Below are positions 34,418 to 43,349 of a stretch of DNA of 64,000 nucleotides, one piece after another. The notes beneath the pieces are model-generated. The model saw only the letters and a program-made list of their open reading frames with translations. It was not told the DNA's origin and did no database searches. The position numbers were made by a program, and so were the translations under genes. This DNA comes from G963665815 sp942492065. Lineage in GTDB: Bacteria; Cloacimonadota; Cloacimonadia; Cloacimonadales; JAIOQZ01. The DNA is taken from contig CALODV010000013.1 in the NCBI GenBank assembly GCA_942492065.1, positions 744,001-808,000 of the forward strand, written 5' to 3'. Positions within the stretch are counted from its first letter, which is position 1. Each line of letters opens with the position of its first letter.

Positions 34418-36070
34418 TTGAAAAACTATCAGGCTATCAGGTTTCTTTCACTGTTCAGAGTATTGTTTAATCTGGCAGGTTATGACTTTGAAGTAATCAA
34501 ACTGATTCTGCAATTGAAGTTTACACTCGCCAACAGATCAAATCTGGGTGGATTCCAGAACATGTCCCAAAAGAAAAAGAAAAAAAGCTCAGGAAGTATT
34601 TCCGGATTGATCTTCTATCAGGGACTGATGGGGCTTGCCCTGGCAGCTCAATTGATTGTTCTGCGGAAAAGCGATCCCTTGCTGAGTGTAAGCATCTACA
34701 TGGTTATGGTTATGCTGTTCTCTCTGGTTAATCTTGTGACAGAGTTCTCCAATTCATTTCTTGATACAACTGATTTGAAGGTTCTAATGCCTGCTCCTGT
34801 GGAACGGAAAGTAATCAACCTCTCGAGAAACCTGTATGTATTTCTGTTTTACGGGCAGTTCCAGTTGATCATGCTTATTCCGGGTGTAATAATCGTCTCA
34901 ATACTCATGGGCGTTTTATCCGGCTTAATGCTGATTATTTCCAATATGCTCAGTCTGATGTTTATCATTGCTTTTACCTCAATACTGTATGGCTCAATGC
35001 TGAGATTTTTCAGAAACGAAACCCTCAAGAGTGTTCTCGGTGGATTCCAGATGCTCGCCTCCGGGGCCGGTGCTTTTGGATTTCAGATATTTATCAGGCT
35101 CTCAAACCACCTTGATAAAGTAGAAAATATCAATAGTGTAATGAAGTATTTAGTGCTTAATCCGTCTTCCTGGTTTGCTGCTCCGGTTGCAATATTTGCC
35201 GGTAAACCTGTAACCGCGGTTCATTGGATATGCATAGGCATTGGTCTGGCTGTTTCGATTCTCGGCTATATTATCTATATTAAACTGATAGCTCCATATT
35301 ACGAACGAGATATGCTTAAGCTGAATGTGTCTTCGAAAAAAGGGAAGAAAGCCAGAAAGGCAAGAGAATCGGTCTGGTCAAAGCTATTCGAGAAATACGA
35401 GTTTTCACCGTATTATGATGTCTCTGTTAAACTACTGGCTAAGGACAGGAAATCCAGGAATTTACTTTTTCCGGCGGTGGCAATGTCTGTTGTTATCAGT
35501 CTAGCTTTTCCGATATTCTTTATGCACAAGTTTGATAAACAACTATGGGAAACAAAGACTTATCTGCTTTTGTATTTCCCTGCAATATTGACTGCCACTA
35601 TTGCAACTCTCATATTTTACAGCGAGCATTTCAAAGCGTGCTATATGTTTAAATCGTTACCGCTGGACAAACCGAGAAAGCTGTATATTGGTGCATATTT
35701 AGCCTGTCTTACCAGATATATTCTGCCGACAAATCTGTTTGCAGGGATCATCTTTCTGATTATCTGGAAGGGAGCAATATGGCTTGATGTGATAGTTATT
35801 ATCCTGAATTCCGTGCTCTTCAGTTTAATGTTCCCGAACCTTACACCCCGCTATCTGCCATTCTCTCGTGAGCTTGTGCAAGGGGAAGCTGGCAGGGGTG
35901 ACCTGATGATCCTGCTTATCTCAGCGTTCTGCATTACGGTGGCTGTAACAGCTCATTATTTAGCGACTATGTTCCGGGTAATCTATCCGTTAATACTTGT
36001 ACTGCAGATAATCCTGCTGTATATATCCGTGCGAGCCTATGGTAATGTTGAATGGAAGGATGTGGAGTAA
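34418..36070 (+). CDS. ABC exporter permease 2 (paralogue)
   Basis: A 550-residue paralogue of the preceding permease, same length and topology. The likely start is TTG at 34418, 3 bp after the previous stop, because it gives KNYQAIRFLSLFRVLF aligning with the sister protein. The two permeases probably form a heterodimer with the upstream ATPase. Its last 93 bp occur again, imperfectly, at 36291-36383. Confidence 0.85.
   Translation: MKNYQAIRFLSLFRVLFNLAGYDFEVIKLILQLKFTLANRSNLGGFQNMSQKKKKKSSGSISGLIFYQGLMGLALAAQLIVLRKSDPLLSVSIYMVMVMLFSLVNLVTEFSNSFLDTTDLKVLMPAPVERKVINLSRNLYVFLFYGQFQLIMLIPGVIIVSILMGVLSGLMLIISNMLSLMFIIAFTSILYGSMLRFFRNETLKSVLGGFQMLASGAGAFGFQIFIRLSNHLDKVENINSVMKYLVLNPSSWFAAPVAIFAGKPVTAVHWICIGIGLAVSILGYIIYIKLIAPYYERDMLKLNVSSKKGKKARKARESVWSKLFEKYEFSPYYDVSVKLLAKDRKSRNLLFPAVAMSVVISLAFPIFFMHKFDKQLWETKTYLLLYFPAILTATIATLIFYSEHFKACYMFKSLPLDKPRKLYIGAYLACLTRYILPTNLFAGIIFLIIWKGAIWLDVIVIILNSVLFSLMFPNLTPRYLPFSRELVQGEAGRGDLMILLISAFCITVAVTAHYLATMFRVIYPLILVLQIILLYISVRAYGNVEWKDVE
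35978..36070 (+). repeat. Direct repeat, copy 1 (3' end of permease 2)
   Basis: The final 93 bp of the permease gene. About 84 of 93 positions match 36291-36383, in the same orientation and with no gaps. This copy is inside the intact gene. Confidence 0.85.
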
Positions 36071-36078
36071 GTGGGATC

Positions 36079-36105
36079 GCGTAGAGACAACCGGACGGTT
36101 GACTC
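36079..36105 (+). repeat. GAGACAA hairpin repeat, copy A
   Basis: GCGTAGAGACAACC followed by a 4-nt spacer and GGTTGACTC, an inverted repeat with one mismatch. Related copies are at 39741-39766, 41311-41337 and 63011-63036. Downstream bases up to about 36147 also resemble those after copy D. Confidence 0.7.
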
Positions 36106-36290
36106 AGTACAAAAGCCCCTTGCGTATGGTTGGAAACCTATGTAATGGTGGAAAGCTTTCCAAAAATGTGAAAGAAAATGTATTAACTACCTACAACAGT
36201 TTTAGTTGCTTCTATTTTTCTGTCTGTAAACTTAACTACATCTTTAATAACTAGCTTCTGAACGGCTGAGATAAATGTTTCCATTTTTGA

Positions 36291-36383
36291 GTAATCTATC
36301 CGGTAATACTTGTACTGCAGATAATACTGCTTTATACTTCCGTGCGAGCCTACGTTAATGTTGAATGGAAAGATGTGGAGTAG
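36291..36383 (+). pseudogene. Direct repeat, copy 2: decayed 3' end of an ABC permease
   Basis: 93 bp that match the last 93 bp of permease 2 at about 90% identity, ending in the corresponding stop codon (TAG instead of TAA). It has no start or upstream gene body. It is a remnant of a third tandem permease copy or a duplication made during insertion of the neighbouring DNA. Confidence 0.75.
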
Positions 36384-36465
36384 GGATATCTATGCAGGAG
36401 ATGAAAAAATGAATTGACCCTTTTCTCAGTACTTGTAAACATTTACCTAACTTTCAGGAGGTAAA

Positions 36466-39400
36466 ATGGCTATTGGAACATTGAATGGGCTTGCGTCAAG
36501 TATATCAACCTCAACAGGAAAAAGTATTCCTGATTTTGTTAAGTATTTAAGAGAAAAACAAACAGGTTTAGATAAGGCTTCATTAGATTATATTGATGTA
36601 TACAGAAAAGCATTTAAAAATACTTTTGACTTCTCTTTCAATTCCGTTGAATACATCATTGATGGTGAGTCTCTTAATTGGGACAATTATGATGCACTCG
36701 AACAAATCCTCCTTTTGAAGAGTGATCCAGATAACTTTGCAGCTAATTACAAGTTAATTACTCCACTTCCAGATGTAATTAGTAGCTATATTCTTAGTAA
36801 TGATCTTGATAGGAAAATCAAGCTTTTAGTATATGAATTTCAGAAATGCACAGTTAATACAGAAAGCTTGGCTATTATTTTGAAGCAGAGTATTGATTTG
36901 CATAAAGAAACAATAAAAATTAATGAAACTACACAGAACACAAATCATGTAGTTAATGAGAGCAGTAAAAAGTTGGATGAAGTATTAAGGAAAATAGATT
37001 CCGTTCCCATTAGAATTGACTATTCATCAGTTGATAAAACTGTGTTCTTCGCATTATTGTTAGGCGGATGGAGTAAAAAGAGTTCAGGAGATGTTGAGAT
37101 TATTAATAAGTATTATTCTGAAGGCTTCGATAAGTTCCTCAATGTTATCCATGAGATGAAGAAGAAGAAGCCTGAAATACTTATCTTTGATTCAGGAAAA
37201 TGGTATATCAAAGACAGAATATCAATCCTGCAAAATTATTTCTCATTCTTCTTTGATAAGCATCTTGCTCAGATACAATCATTAGCTTTAGATGTATTAA
37301 AAGAAGTGAATCCAAAATTTGAGCTGAATCAAGATGAAAGGTATGCTGCTTCTATATATGGCAAAATATCAAAATACTCAGATGATATGAAAAAGGGGAT
37401 AATAGAAACTTTAGCTTTTGTAGGATCTAATGCAAATAGTTTTCAGAATTGCACTGTAGGTAATGCTAATTCAAAAGTAATTTTAACTGTTCGAGGGATA
37501 CTTGAAAATGCTGACTGGAAAACATGGGCGAACTTAAGTCATTATTTACCGGATTTAGCGGAATCTGCTCCTGAGGAATTCATCTCCTGTGTTAAAAAGT
37601 CTTTGCACTCTACTCTCAACCCTTTTAAAGAACTATCGAATCAAGAAAGAGCAGGAAGTATTCAAAGTGAAGACTATTTACCTGGACTTTACTGGGCTTT
37701 AGAAACATTAGCTTGGAACCCTGACTTAATGGCAGAAGTTGTGTTAATTTTAGCTGAACTAATCAAGCATAACATAAGTGGAAAAACTTATAATAGTGCC
37801 AGAAATTCATTGATTACAATACTGTTACCTTGGCGTCCTCAAACATTAGCCACAATCCCACAAAGAATCTCAACGATTAAAGGTATTCAAAGAGATTTTC
37901 CTGAAATTGTCTGGACAGTTCTGCTTGGACTGTTACCAAATGATCATCGATTTACAATGGGATCAAGAAAGCCAAAATTCAGAAAGTTCATACCTGCTGA
38001 TTGGAATGATATTGTTTATCGAGATGAATATAATCAACAAATTACAACATACTCAGAAATGGCATTTGAAATAGCAAAACATAAACTTGAGTATATGATT
38101 GAGTTTGTAGAATACTTAGATAAAATACCTGAGAGTGTTCTTAACAAATACTTGGATCATCTTATTTCTGAAACTATCAGTCAATATACAGAAGATAAAA
38201 AATACTCACTATGGGAACCATTATGTAAACTAATAAAAAAACATTTGCAGTTTTCAACAGCAAAATGGGCATTACCAGTAGAAACAACAGAGTTAATTTC
38301 ATCAAGAATTGAAGTAATAGAGCCTAAGGAACCGGAATATTTTTATAGACAGTATTTTTCATATACTAAAAGCGATTTCAAAAAAGATGATGAGACTTGG
38401 GAACAGCGTGAAGAAAGAATTGATAATCTTAGAGTTGAAGGAATAGAAAAAGTATACTCTAAAGGTGGGCTTAAATTAATTATTGAGCTTGCTGAATCAG
38501 TTAAGAATCCGGTAATTGTTGGAACTTCGTTTGCCTCTATTGCTTCAGAGGAAGATGATTTAGCACTTTTACCTAATTATCTCAATTCCGAACTGTCTGC
38601 AATGGAAAACTTCATTGGTGGGTATGTTGCAAAAAGATACAGCATTAAGGGTGGTTTCTGGCTGGATTGTTTAATTGATAATAACTGGTCAGAGAAAGAA
38701 AAACTTAAACTGCTTTTGAATTTACCTTTCAATAAAGACACATGGTTAAAATGCAGTGAATTAATCAATAATGAAGAGAGCTATTGGAGAAATTTGCCAC
38801 CTCACTTATTCTCAATTGATAAGGATTTGGACTTTGCTATTGAGAAATTAATTGAGTTTGGTAGACCAATTTTAGCTCTTGATTTCATTGATAGTTATAA
38901 TCGGCAAAATAATATATTTCTTTCTGACTTTGCTATTAAAGCCTTAAAAAATATAGAAACACCATATGAATCAATGAAGAATACCAACCCGCATACTATT
39001 ATCGAAGTCATTAAAGCGATACAGAATGATGAAAAACTAGATGATGAGATTAAACTGGAAATAGAATGGGGATATCTAAAACTATTAGACGGATATCACG
39101 GTGCTACAACTACAACAATTCAAAGATATTTATCTGAAAAACCAGATTATTTTATAGATATGATAAAAGTGATGTATGGGGCAGATGAAGCAAGTTTGAA
39201 TGAGGATGATCAAACTCGAGCAGGAGAGTTATTTATGGACATCTATAGTGTGATTAGTGATTGGCATAGACCTCCAGGGTCAAATGAGGAAGGAGATATC
39301 GATGAAGAACATCTATTAAAGTGGTTTTCTGACTTTGAAGAACATGATCTTAGTCCTGAACTTTATGAAAATGCAATGTATTGGCTTGGGCATGTTCTAT

Positions 39401-39711
39401 TCTTTGCAATAAAGGATAAAAAAGCTGTAGAAAATTGGATACCAGAACCTGTAGCTGAAATATTGAACAAAAGAGATTGTGATGATGTAAGAAATGGATT
39501 CAGTAACAAAGTCTATAATGCTAGAGGAGTTCATACCGTTCATCCTGAAGGAAAACCAGAGAGAGAGTTAGCTGAGTTTTGGCGAAAGAGAGCAGACAAT
39601 ATAGAATCTGAAGGTTTTATAAATTTTGCATCAGGTCTTCGTAATATAGCAGCATCATATGACAAGGAAGCAGAGAAAACAATAGCTGATTATAAATTCA
39701 GAAGGAAATGA
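36466..39711 (+). CDS. Large helical solenoid protein, STAND-sensor-like, unknown function
   Basis: A 1081-residue, largely alpha-helical, cytoplasmic protein (no signal peptide or clear membrane helix). I see no P-loop or nuclease motif. The middle has FPEIVWTVLLGLLPNDHRFT with MGSRKPKFRKF, and the C-terminus VYNARGVHTVHPEGKPEREL followed by a conserved-looking helical end; both remind me of the C-terminal solenoids of large STAND/NACHT-like proteins in bacterial defence loci (from memory, unverified). The N-terminal 200 residues include a coiled-coil-like part (about 145-185). A strong AGGAGG precedes the ATG. It is a single gene flanked by hairpin repeats and a permease-gene scar, consistent with horizontal gain. 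Confidence 0.7.
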   Translation: MAIGTLNGLASSISTSTGKSIPDFVKYLREKQTGLDKASLDYIDVYRKAFKNTFDFSFNSVEYIIDGESLNWDNYDALEQILLLKSDPDNFAANYKLITPLPDVISSYILSNDLDRKIKLLVYEFQKCTVNTESLAIILKQSIDLHKETIKINETTQNTNHVVNESSKKLDEVLRKIDSVPIRIDYSSVDKTVFFALLLGGWSKKSSGDVEIINKYYSEGFDKFLNVIHEMKKKKPEILIFDSGKWYIKDRISILQNYFSFFFDKHLAQIQSLALDVLKEVNPKFELNQDERYAASIYGKISKYSDDMKKGIIETLAFVGSNANSFQNCTVGNANSKVILTVRGILENADWKTWANLSHYLPDLAESAPEEFISCVKKSLHSTLNPFKELSNQERAGSIQSEDYLPGLYWALETLAWNPDLMAEVVLILAELIKHNISGKTYNSARNSLITILLPWRPQTLATIPQRISTIKGIQRDFPEIVWTVLLGLLPNDHRFTMGSRKPKFRKFIPADWNDIVYRDEYNQQITTYSEMAFEIAKHKLEYMIEFVEYLDKIPESVLNKYLDHLISETISQYTEDKKYSLWEPLCKLIKKHLQFSTAKWALPVETTELISSRIEVIEPKEPEYFYRQYFSYTKSDFKKDDETWEQREERIDNLRVEGIEKVYSKGGLKLIIELAESVKNPVIVGTSFASIASEEDDLALLPNYLNSELSAMENFIGGYVAKRYSIKGGFWLDCLIDNNWSEKEKLKLLLNLPFNKDTWLKCSELINNEESYWRNLPPHLFSIDKDLDFAIEKLIEFGRPILALDFIDSYNRQNNIFLSDFAIKALKNIETPYESMKNTNPHTIIEVIKAIQNDEKLDDEIKLEIEWGYLKLLDGYHGATTTTIQRYLSEKPDYFIDMIKVMYGADEASLNEDDQTRAGELFMDIYSVISDWHRPPGSNEEGDIDEEHLLKWFSDFEEHDLSPELYENAMYWLGHVLFFAIKDKKAVENWIPEPVAEILNKRDCDDVRNGFSNKVYNARGVHTVHPEGKPERELAEFWRKRADNIESEGFINFASGLRNIAASYDKEAEKTIADYKFRRK

Positions 39712-40070
39712 TTTCTGACCAAAACAACGGAATTAAATAAGACAAACGGGCGTTTGTCTCTACGCGGTGGGCAGAATATGGATAACGAATCAGAAACCAT
39801 ATAGCGAACTCAAGTCTTTCCGGATTTCATCCGTAATAACTCAAGTCCGCGCATAACTTATTCTTTTTTGTATATTTTCTCTTTCCGTGTTCTTCCGTAA
39901 TTTTCCGGGTTCATGGAAATAACGAGACAAACAAGAGCCATTCCCCCCACATAAAACTTGACTATTCTTCTGCCAAGATTAAAAATATTAGTACTACTAT
40001 AAGAGATATCTGCACCGGAAAAACCTGAGACGTGCAGAGTCTCCGAATATTTACAAAATTGGAGTAATAA
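39712..40070. other. Intergenic region with decayed repeats, 359 bp
   Basis: Holds hairpin repeat copy B (39741-39766), two short AACTCAAGTC repeats (39807 and 39838), and a run of TTCCGTGTTCTTCCGTAA (39883-39900) that resembles a widespread degenerate intergenic repeat. Near the right end is TTGACT (39958) as a possible -35 for the beta-lactamase-fold gene. No gene is supported. Confidence 0.5.
39741..39766 (-). repeat. GAGACAA hairpin repeat, copy B
   Basis: A perfect 8-bp inverted repeat GACAAACG-GG-CGTTTGTC (39741-39758) continuing into TCTACGCG. Read on the minus strand it starts CGCGTAGAGACAAACG, matching copies A and D. Confidence 0.7.
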
Positions 40071-41213
40071 ATGAGATTCAGCTTATTAATCGTTCTTGCC
40101 CTTCTGTTATCTGTTTTCGGATGTTCATCGGATGATAATGACAATCCTACCCCCGGTTCTCAAATACCTGCTATCCTCAATGAAGCCGTCACGGAAGCCC
40201 ATCCCGGATTTTCTCTATATGTGGACTCGCCTGACTACGGAACCTGGAAACTGGCAGCCGGAAAAGCTGATCTCGAGACTCAGGAAGATATGGAACCTTC
40301 CAGCACTTTGCGTTTTGGCAGTACAACCAAAACATTCACTGCCGCCTTATGCCTGTTACTCCATGAGGACGGACTGCTGGACTTTGACCGAAAGCTGAGT
40401 GAGTTTCTCCCGGATATCACTGTTCCCCACGACAGTCTTATTACTGTTGAAAACCTGCTGAACATGACAAGCGGATTACTTGATTATGCCAATGACGGTG
40501 ACAGGATACTGAATGAAATTCTGGAAGACCCGACAAAAACATATACACCTCAGGAACTTATTGAATATGCCATAGAAATAACTGATCCTGCTGAGATTGA
40601 TCCCGGTACAACCTGGCATTACTCCAACACCAACTATGTATTGCTCGGACTGATTCTCGAAGAGGTCAGTGGCTCTACCTATGCCGATCTGCTCAGGTCC
40701 CGCATAATTAACCCGGTCGGACTGGAACATGTTACCGTAGACGAAGAACCTGAGAACTTTGCCCATGGTTATCTTGACCTTGATGATGATGGTCAGCTTG
40801 ACGATATATCCTCCTGGAATCCAACTACATTCTGGAGCGCAGGCTGTCTTGTTGGCACGGCAGAAGATCTGGGCAAATTTGCCTCTGCTTTATTCAACGG
40901 AGAGATTATTACAACCGAATCATTAGAACTGATGCAAAGCTGGTTCCCTCTTGGTGAAGGAATACCTTTTGAGTACGGTTACGGCTGTGGTTTCCACAAA
41001 GATATGGATCTGATCGGACATAACGGAGGAACTCCCGGCTATGCTGCCGAGATGTGGTACCATACTGATACCGGTACAATTATAACGGTCATTTCCAACT
41101 CAAACAGAACTGATGGTGACCATACATTTAACTTAGTGCATGCTGTGGGTCAGGAACTGAATTTTGGTGAAGCTTCCAATGCAAGATCATCTGGCAGGTG
41201 GATAACGTTATAG
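40071..41213 (+). CDS. Beta-lactamase-fold serine hydrolase lipoprotein
   Basis: A 380-residue predicted lipoprotein (lipobox SVFGC18) with a class C beta-lactamase/DD-peptidase/esterase fold. The active-site motifs are S-T-T-K (84-87) in RFGSTTKTF, Y-S-N (184-186) in WHYSNTNYV, and H-N-G-G in IGHNGGTPGY, which replaces KTG. A Ca2+-loop-like DLDDDGQLDD lies around 252-261. This group includes peptidases and esterases as well as lactamases, so resistance should not be assumed. It is a single gene between repeat-bearing intergenic regions. Confidence 0.88.
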   Translation: MRFSLLIVLALLLSVFGCSSDDNDNPTPGSQIPAILNEAVTEAHPGFSLYVDSPDYGTWKLAAGKADLETQEDMEPSSTLRFGSTTKTFTAALCLLLHEDGLLDFDRKLSEFLPDITVPHDSLITVENLLNMTSGLLDYANDGDRILNEILEDPTKTYTPQELIEYAIEITDPAEIDPGTTWHYSNTNYVLLGLILEEVSGSTYADLLRSRIINPVGLEHVTVDEEPENFAHGYLDLDDDGQLDDISSWNPTTFWSAGCLVGTAEDLGKFASALFNGEIITTESLELMQSWFPLGEGIPFEYGYGCGFHKDMDLIGHNGGTPGYAAEMWYHTDTGTIITVISNSNRTDGDHTFNLVHAVGQELNFGEASNARSSGRWITL

Positions 41214-41310
41214 ACCTTTAGATAAGCAGATTTGTTCTACAAAATTTTTTTGCACCCATTTTAGCAAGTTATCGAAAAGGGGACTCCGGTGACGCTTTGG
41301 GTAGTTCATA

Positions 41311-41337
41311 CTGTAGAGACACAACATCTTGTGTCTC
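41311..41337 (+). repeat. GAGACAA hairpin repeat, copy C
   Basis: GTAGAGACACAA-CATC-TTGTGTCTC, with a perfect 9-bp stem (41316-41324 and 41329-41337). It lies between convergent genes and may also act as a transcription barrier, but has no T tract. Confidence 0.7.
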
Positions 41338-41373
41338 CTGAACAGTTTATTACACCACCATTGGGGCAGACTC

Positions 41374-42321
41374 TTATTCCTGTACTTTCATCTTATAGAT
41401 TACAGGATCAGAAAAACAGCCAGCATACATATAGTCCTCATCGATAATTAATGTATTCATGTTCCCCAAAATGCCTTCCGGCATTTTATAGTCTGCAATA
41501 AGCTTATAGTCACTGTCGAACACAAAAATGTATTCAGTTACACCTGCTGTAGAGCCTCCTTGAAACATATCATCAGTCATTTCTGAACTGGCTAAGACAT
41601 ACAGTTTGCCATCCTTTTCGGCTACATCAAAAATAAACTGGTGTTGTCTTTCTTTCAAGTATTTATCTATATCAAGAATTGATAGTGACTCATCCTGATT
41701 TAGTTTTACAAATGTTACATCCAGCGTTTGTGAATCTGCAAGATAAAAAATCACATCACCATTGAATGAGCCGACTCCAAGGAAAAACTCTCTGCTGAAG
41801 AGACTGTCCAGTTTGGGTTTTATTATTATCGTATCCTGAGCAATTCCATTAACAATGGAATACACTCCAAAGTCAGGTCTGCCGGTATGGTTAGATATTA
41901 CAATTTTGTCAGCAGTCTTGAGAACTTTCATAGGCAGCATGGATTTTTCAGATTTCAGATAATTTCCCTTAAGATCGTGTTTCTGAACTCGTCCATTAAC
42001 GAGATCTGAAATATATAGTGTGTCGTCCATACAACGGAAATCCGTGGCAAACATAAATTCACCGGGACCTTTGCCCTTTTTACCAAAAGAGTTCAAAAGC
42101 TTGAAATCCTTCGAGTACACATTGAATGACGAGCCATCGGTAGCGTATATATTATTATCAATCAATCGAGAGGCAGTGACGTATTTCAGGCAGTGTTCAA
42201 TGTTCTCACTTACATCAAGAGAATCCACCGGAACAAGTGAGCCATGAATGACTTTCTTTTCAGATGTGCAGCCCATAATAAACAAAAAAACTATTATTAT
42301 TCCCAAACATATTTTATTCAT
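41374..42321 (-). CDS. 6-bladed beta-propeller lipoprotein 1
   Basis: A 315-residue lipoprotein with lipobox IMGC18. The body has NHL-like propeller repeats, e.g. GKKGKGPGEFMFATDFRCMD followed by DTLYISDLVNGRVQKHD. Its first 35 residues are identical to those of the next upstream paralogue, and a ~150-bp nearly identical DNA segment covers this region in both. It is the last of four tandem paralogues (41374-45288). Related proteins are common in Bacteroidetes gene clusters, with unknown function, probably ligand- or glycan-binding. Confidence 0.85.
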   Translation of the reverse strand: MNKICLGIIIVFLFIMGCTSEKKVIHGSLVPVDSLDVSENIEHCLKYVTASRLIDNNIYATDGSSFNVYSKDFKLLNSFGKKGKGPGEFMFATDFRCMDDTLYISDLVNGRVQKHDLKGNYLKSEKSMLPMKVLKTADKIVISNHTGRPDFGVYSIVNGIAQDTIIIKPKLDSLFSREFFLGVGSFNGDVIFYLADSQTLDVTFVKLNQDESLSILDIDKYLKERQHQFIFDVAEKDGKLYVLASSEMTDDMFQGGSTAGVTEYIFVFDSDYKLIADYKMPEGILGNMNTLIIDEDYMYAGCFSDPVIYKMKVQE

Positions 42322-42372
42322 TCTTTCTCCATCAATTAAATTTCAAATTTCAGTTTGTAGATAATTCCATCA
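42219..42372. repeat. Long direct repeat between propeller genes, copy 1
   Basis: About 154 bp nearly identical to 43196-43349 (offset 977; I count two or three substitutions). It spans the first ~35 codons of propeller gene 1, the 14-bp spacer and the last codons of propeller gene 2. Confidence 0.9.
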
Positions 42373-43298
42373 AAAAAACTGCTGATCAGAACACTGTCAC
42401 CAAATACCCAAAGTGACTGAATGCTTGCATATATAGTTTCCGGCAACCGGTACAAAGCCTGTACTTCAAACTTATGGTCAGTTACTACGAGATACTCCTT
42501 AATCTGAGACTCTTTTTTCAGAACAGCCGAATTACCTGAATCAGCACCTTTAAAACCTCTTCCATTTATGCAAATCATATATATTTTATCATCTGCGACA
42601 TGCATGTTTGTGATCCTGTCGAAACTGAAGCTCCTGAATGACTCCGGCAGCTCGAACTTTGTCAATGCTTTAAAATCATCTGAGATATAAAACTCAAGTC
42701 CTTCCATTGTCTGAACAGCAACTAAAGGTTTTCCATCAAGTATTTTGTAAATAACGTACTCTATTTTGATGTTGTTTTCTTCAAAGAATTTATTTACGCT
42801 GATCTGCATTCCGTTAAAATCCCCATTCCTTCCTGTTAACTGATTGTCCGGTTGATGCAAATAGTTAGCAAAGAATGTGTTCTTCCCGTCAGATTCTGCT
42901 ATATATGGATTTCTGTGCTTGAATTCGCCTATATAGGCACCATCAGGAGTAAACTGTTGAATCCGCTGGTTCCCGTAATCACAGGCAAACAAAGTATCAT
43001 CCAGAAAACAGAAATCATTGACCAACATGAATTCCCCCGGAGCACGACCTTTGTTTCCGATAGTCTTCTCATATCTGAAAGTTTCAGCATCAAAGACGTT
43101 TATACACTCCAGCTCGGAAGCATAGATTTTGTCATTATAGATTTTTATGCTGTATGGAGCAGTTATAACATACTCATCTGTATCTTCCCATCCCAGAGAA
43201 TCAACCGGAACAAGTGAGCCATGAATGACTTTCTTTTCAGATGTGCAACCCATAATAAACAAAAAAACTATTATTATTCCCAAACATATTTTATTCAT
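42336..43298 (-). CDS. 6-bladed beta-propeller lipoprotein 2
   Basis: A 320-residue lipoprotein, the second last of four tandem paralogues. The first 35 residues match propeller 1 exactly, and the C-terminal residues IIYKLKFEI match propeller 3. The NHL-like core is seen in GNKGRAPGEFMLVNDFCFLD and CDYGNQRIQQFTPDGAYIG. Between these shared ends the sequence diverges strongly, so the ends have been homogenised by duplication or gene conversion. Confidence 0.85.
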   Translation of the reverse strand: MNKICLGIIIVFLFIMGCTSEKKVIHGSLVPVDSLGWEDTDEYVITAPYSIKIYNDKIYASELECINVFDAETFRYEKTIGNKGRAPGEFMLVNDFCFLDDTLFACDYGNQRIQQFTPDGAYIGEFKHRNPYIAESDGKNTFFANYLHQPDNQLTGRNGDFNGMQISVNKFFEENNIKIEYVIYKILDGKPLVAVQTMEGLEFYISDDFKALTKFELPESFRSFSFDRITNMHVADDKIYMICINGRGFKGADSGNSAVLKKESQIKEYLVVTDHKFEVQALYRLPETIYASIQSLWVFGDSVLISSFFDGIIYKLKFEI

Positions 43299-43349
43299 TC
43301 TTTCTCCATCAATTAAATTTCAAATTTCAGTTTGTAGATAATTCCATCA
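43196..43349. repeat. Long direct repeat between propeller genes, copy 2
   Basis: Partner of 42219-42372. It spans the signal-peptide codons of propeller gene 2, the spacer, and the end of propeller gene 3. Confidence 0.9.

Larger units (their letters stand above)
36071..36465. other. Scarred intergenic region between exporter and solenoid gene
   Basis: A 395-bp non-coding stretch. It contains a GAGACAA-type hairpin repeat (36079-36105), a minus-strand 33-codon open frame (36183-36284) that reads like a protein fragment but has no recognised match, and the second copy of the permease 3' end (36291-36383). A strong AGGAGG at the right end serves the next gene. The composition suggests an old insertion or deletion site. 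Confidence 0.6.

Noticed and set aside
36183..36284. Minus-strand 33-codon frame between the permease scar and the exporter operon
   Set aside because: It reads like a real protein tail but has no ribosome site, no recognised family and lies in decayed sequence; too weak for a gene call.
39883..39914. CRISPR-like short repeats (TTCCGT units)
   Set aside because: Units are adjacent, short and degenerate with no spacers of constant length; not a CRISPR array.
40071..41213. Antibiotic-resistance beta-lactamase
   Set aside because: The SxxK/YxN/HxG set and lipoprotein signal fit the broad serine hydrolase group including peptidases and esterases; no specific lactamase signature.
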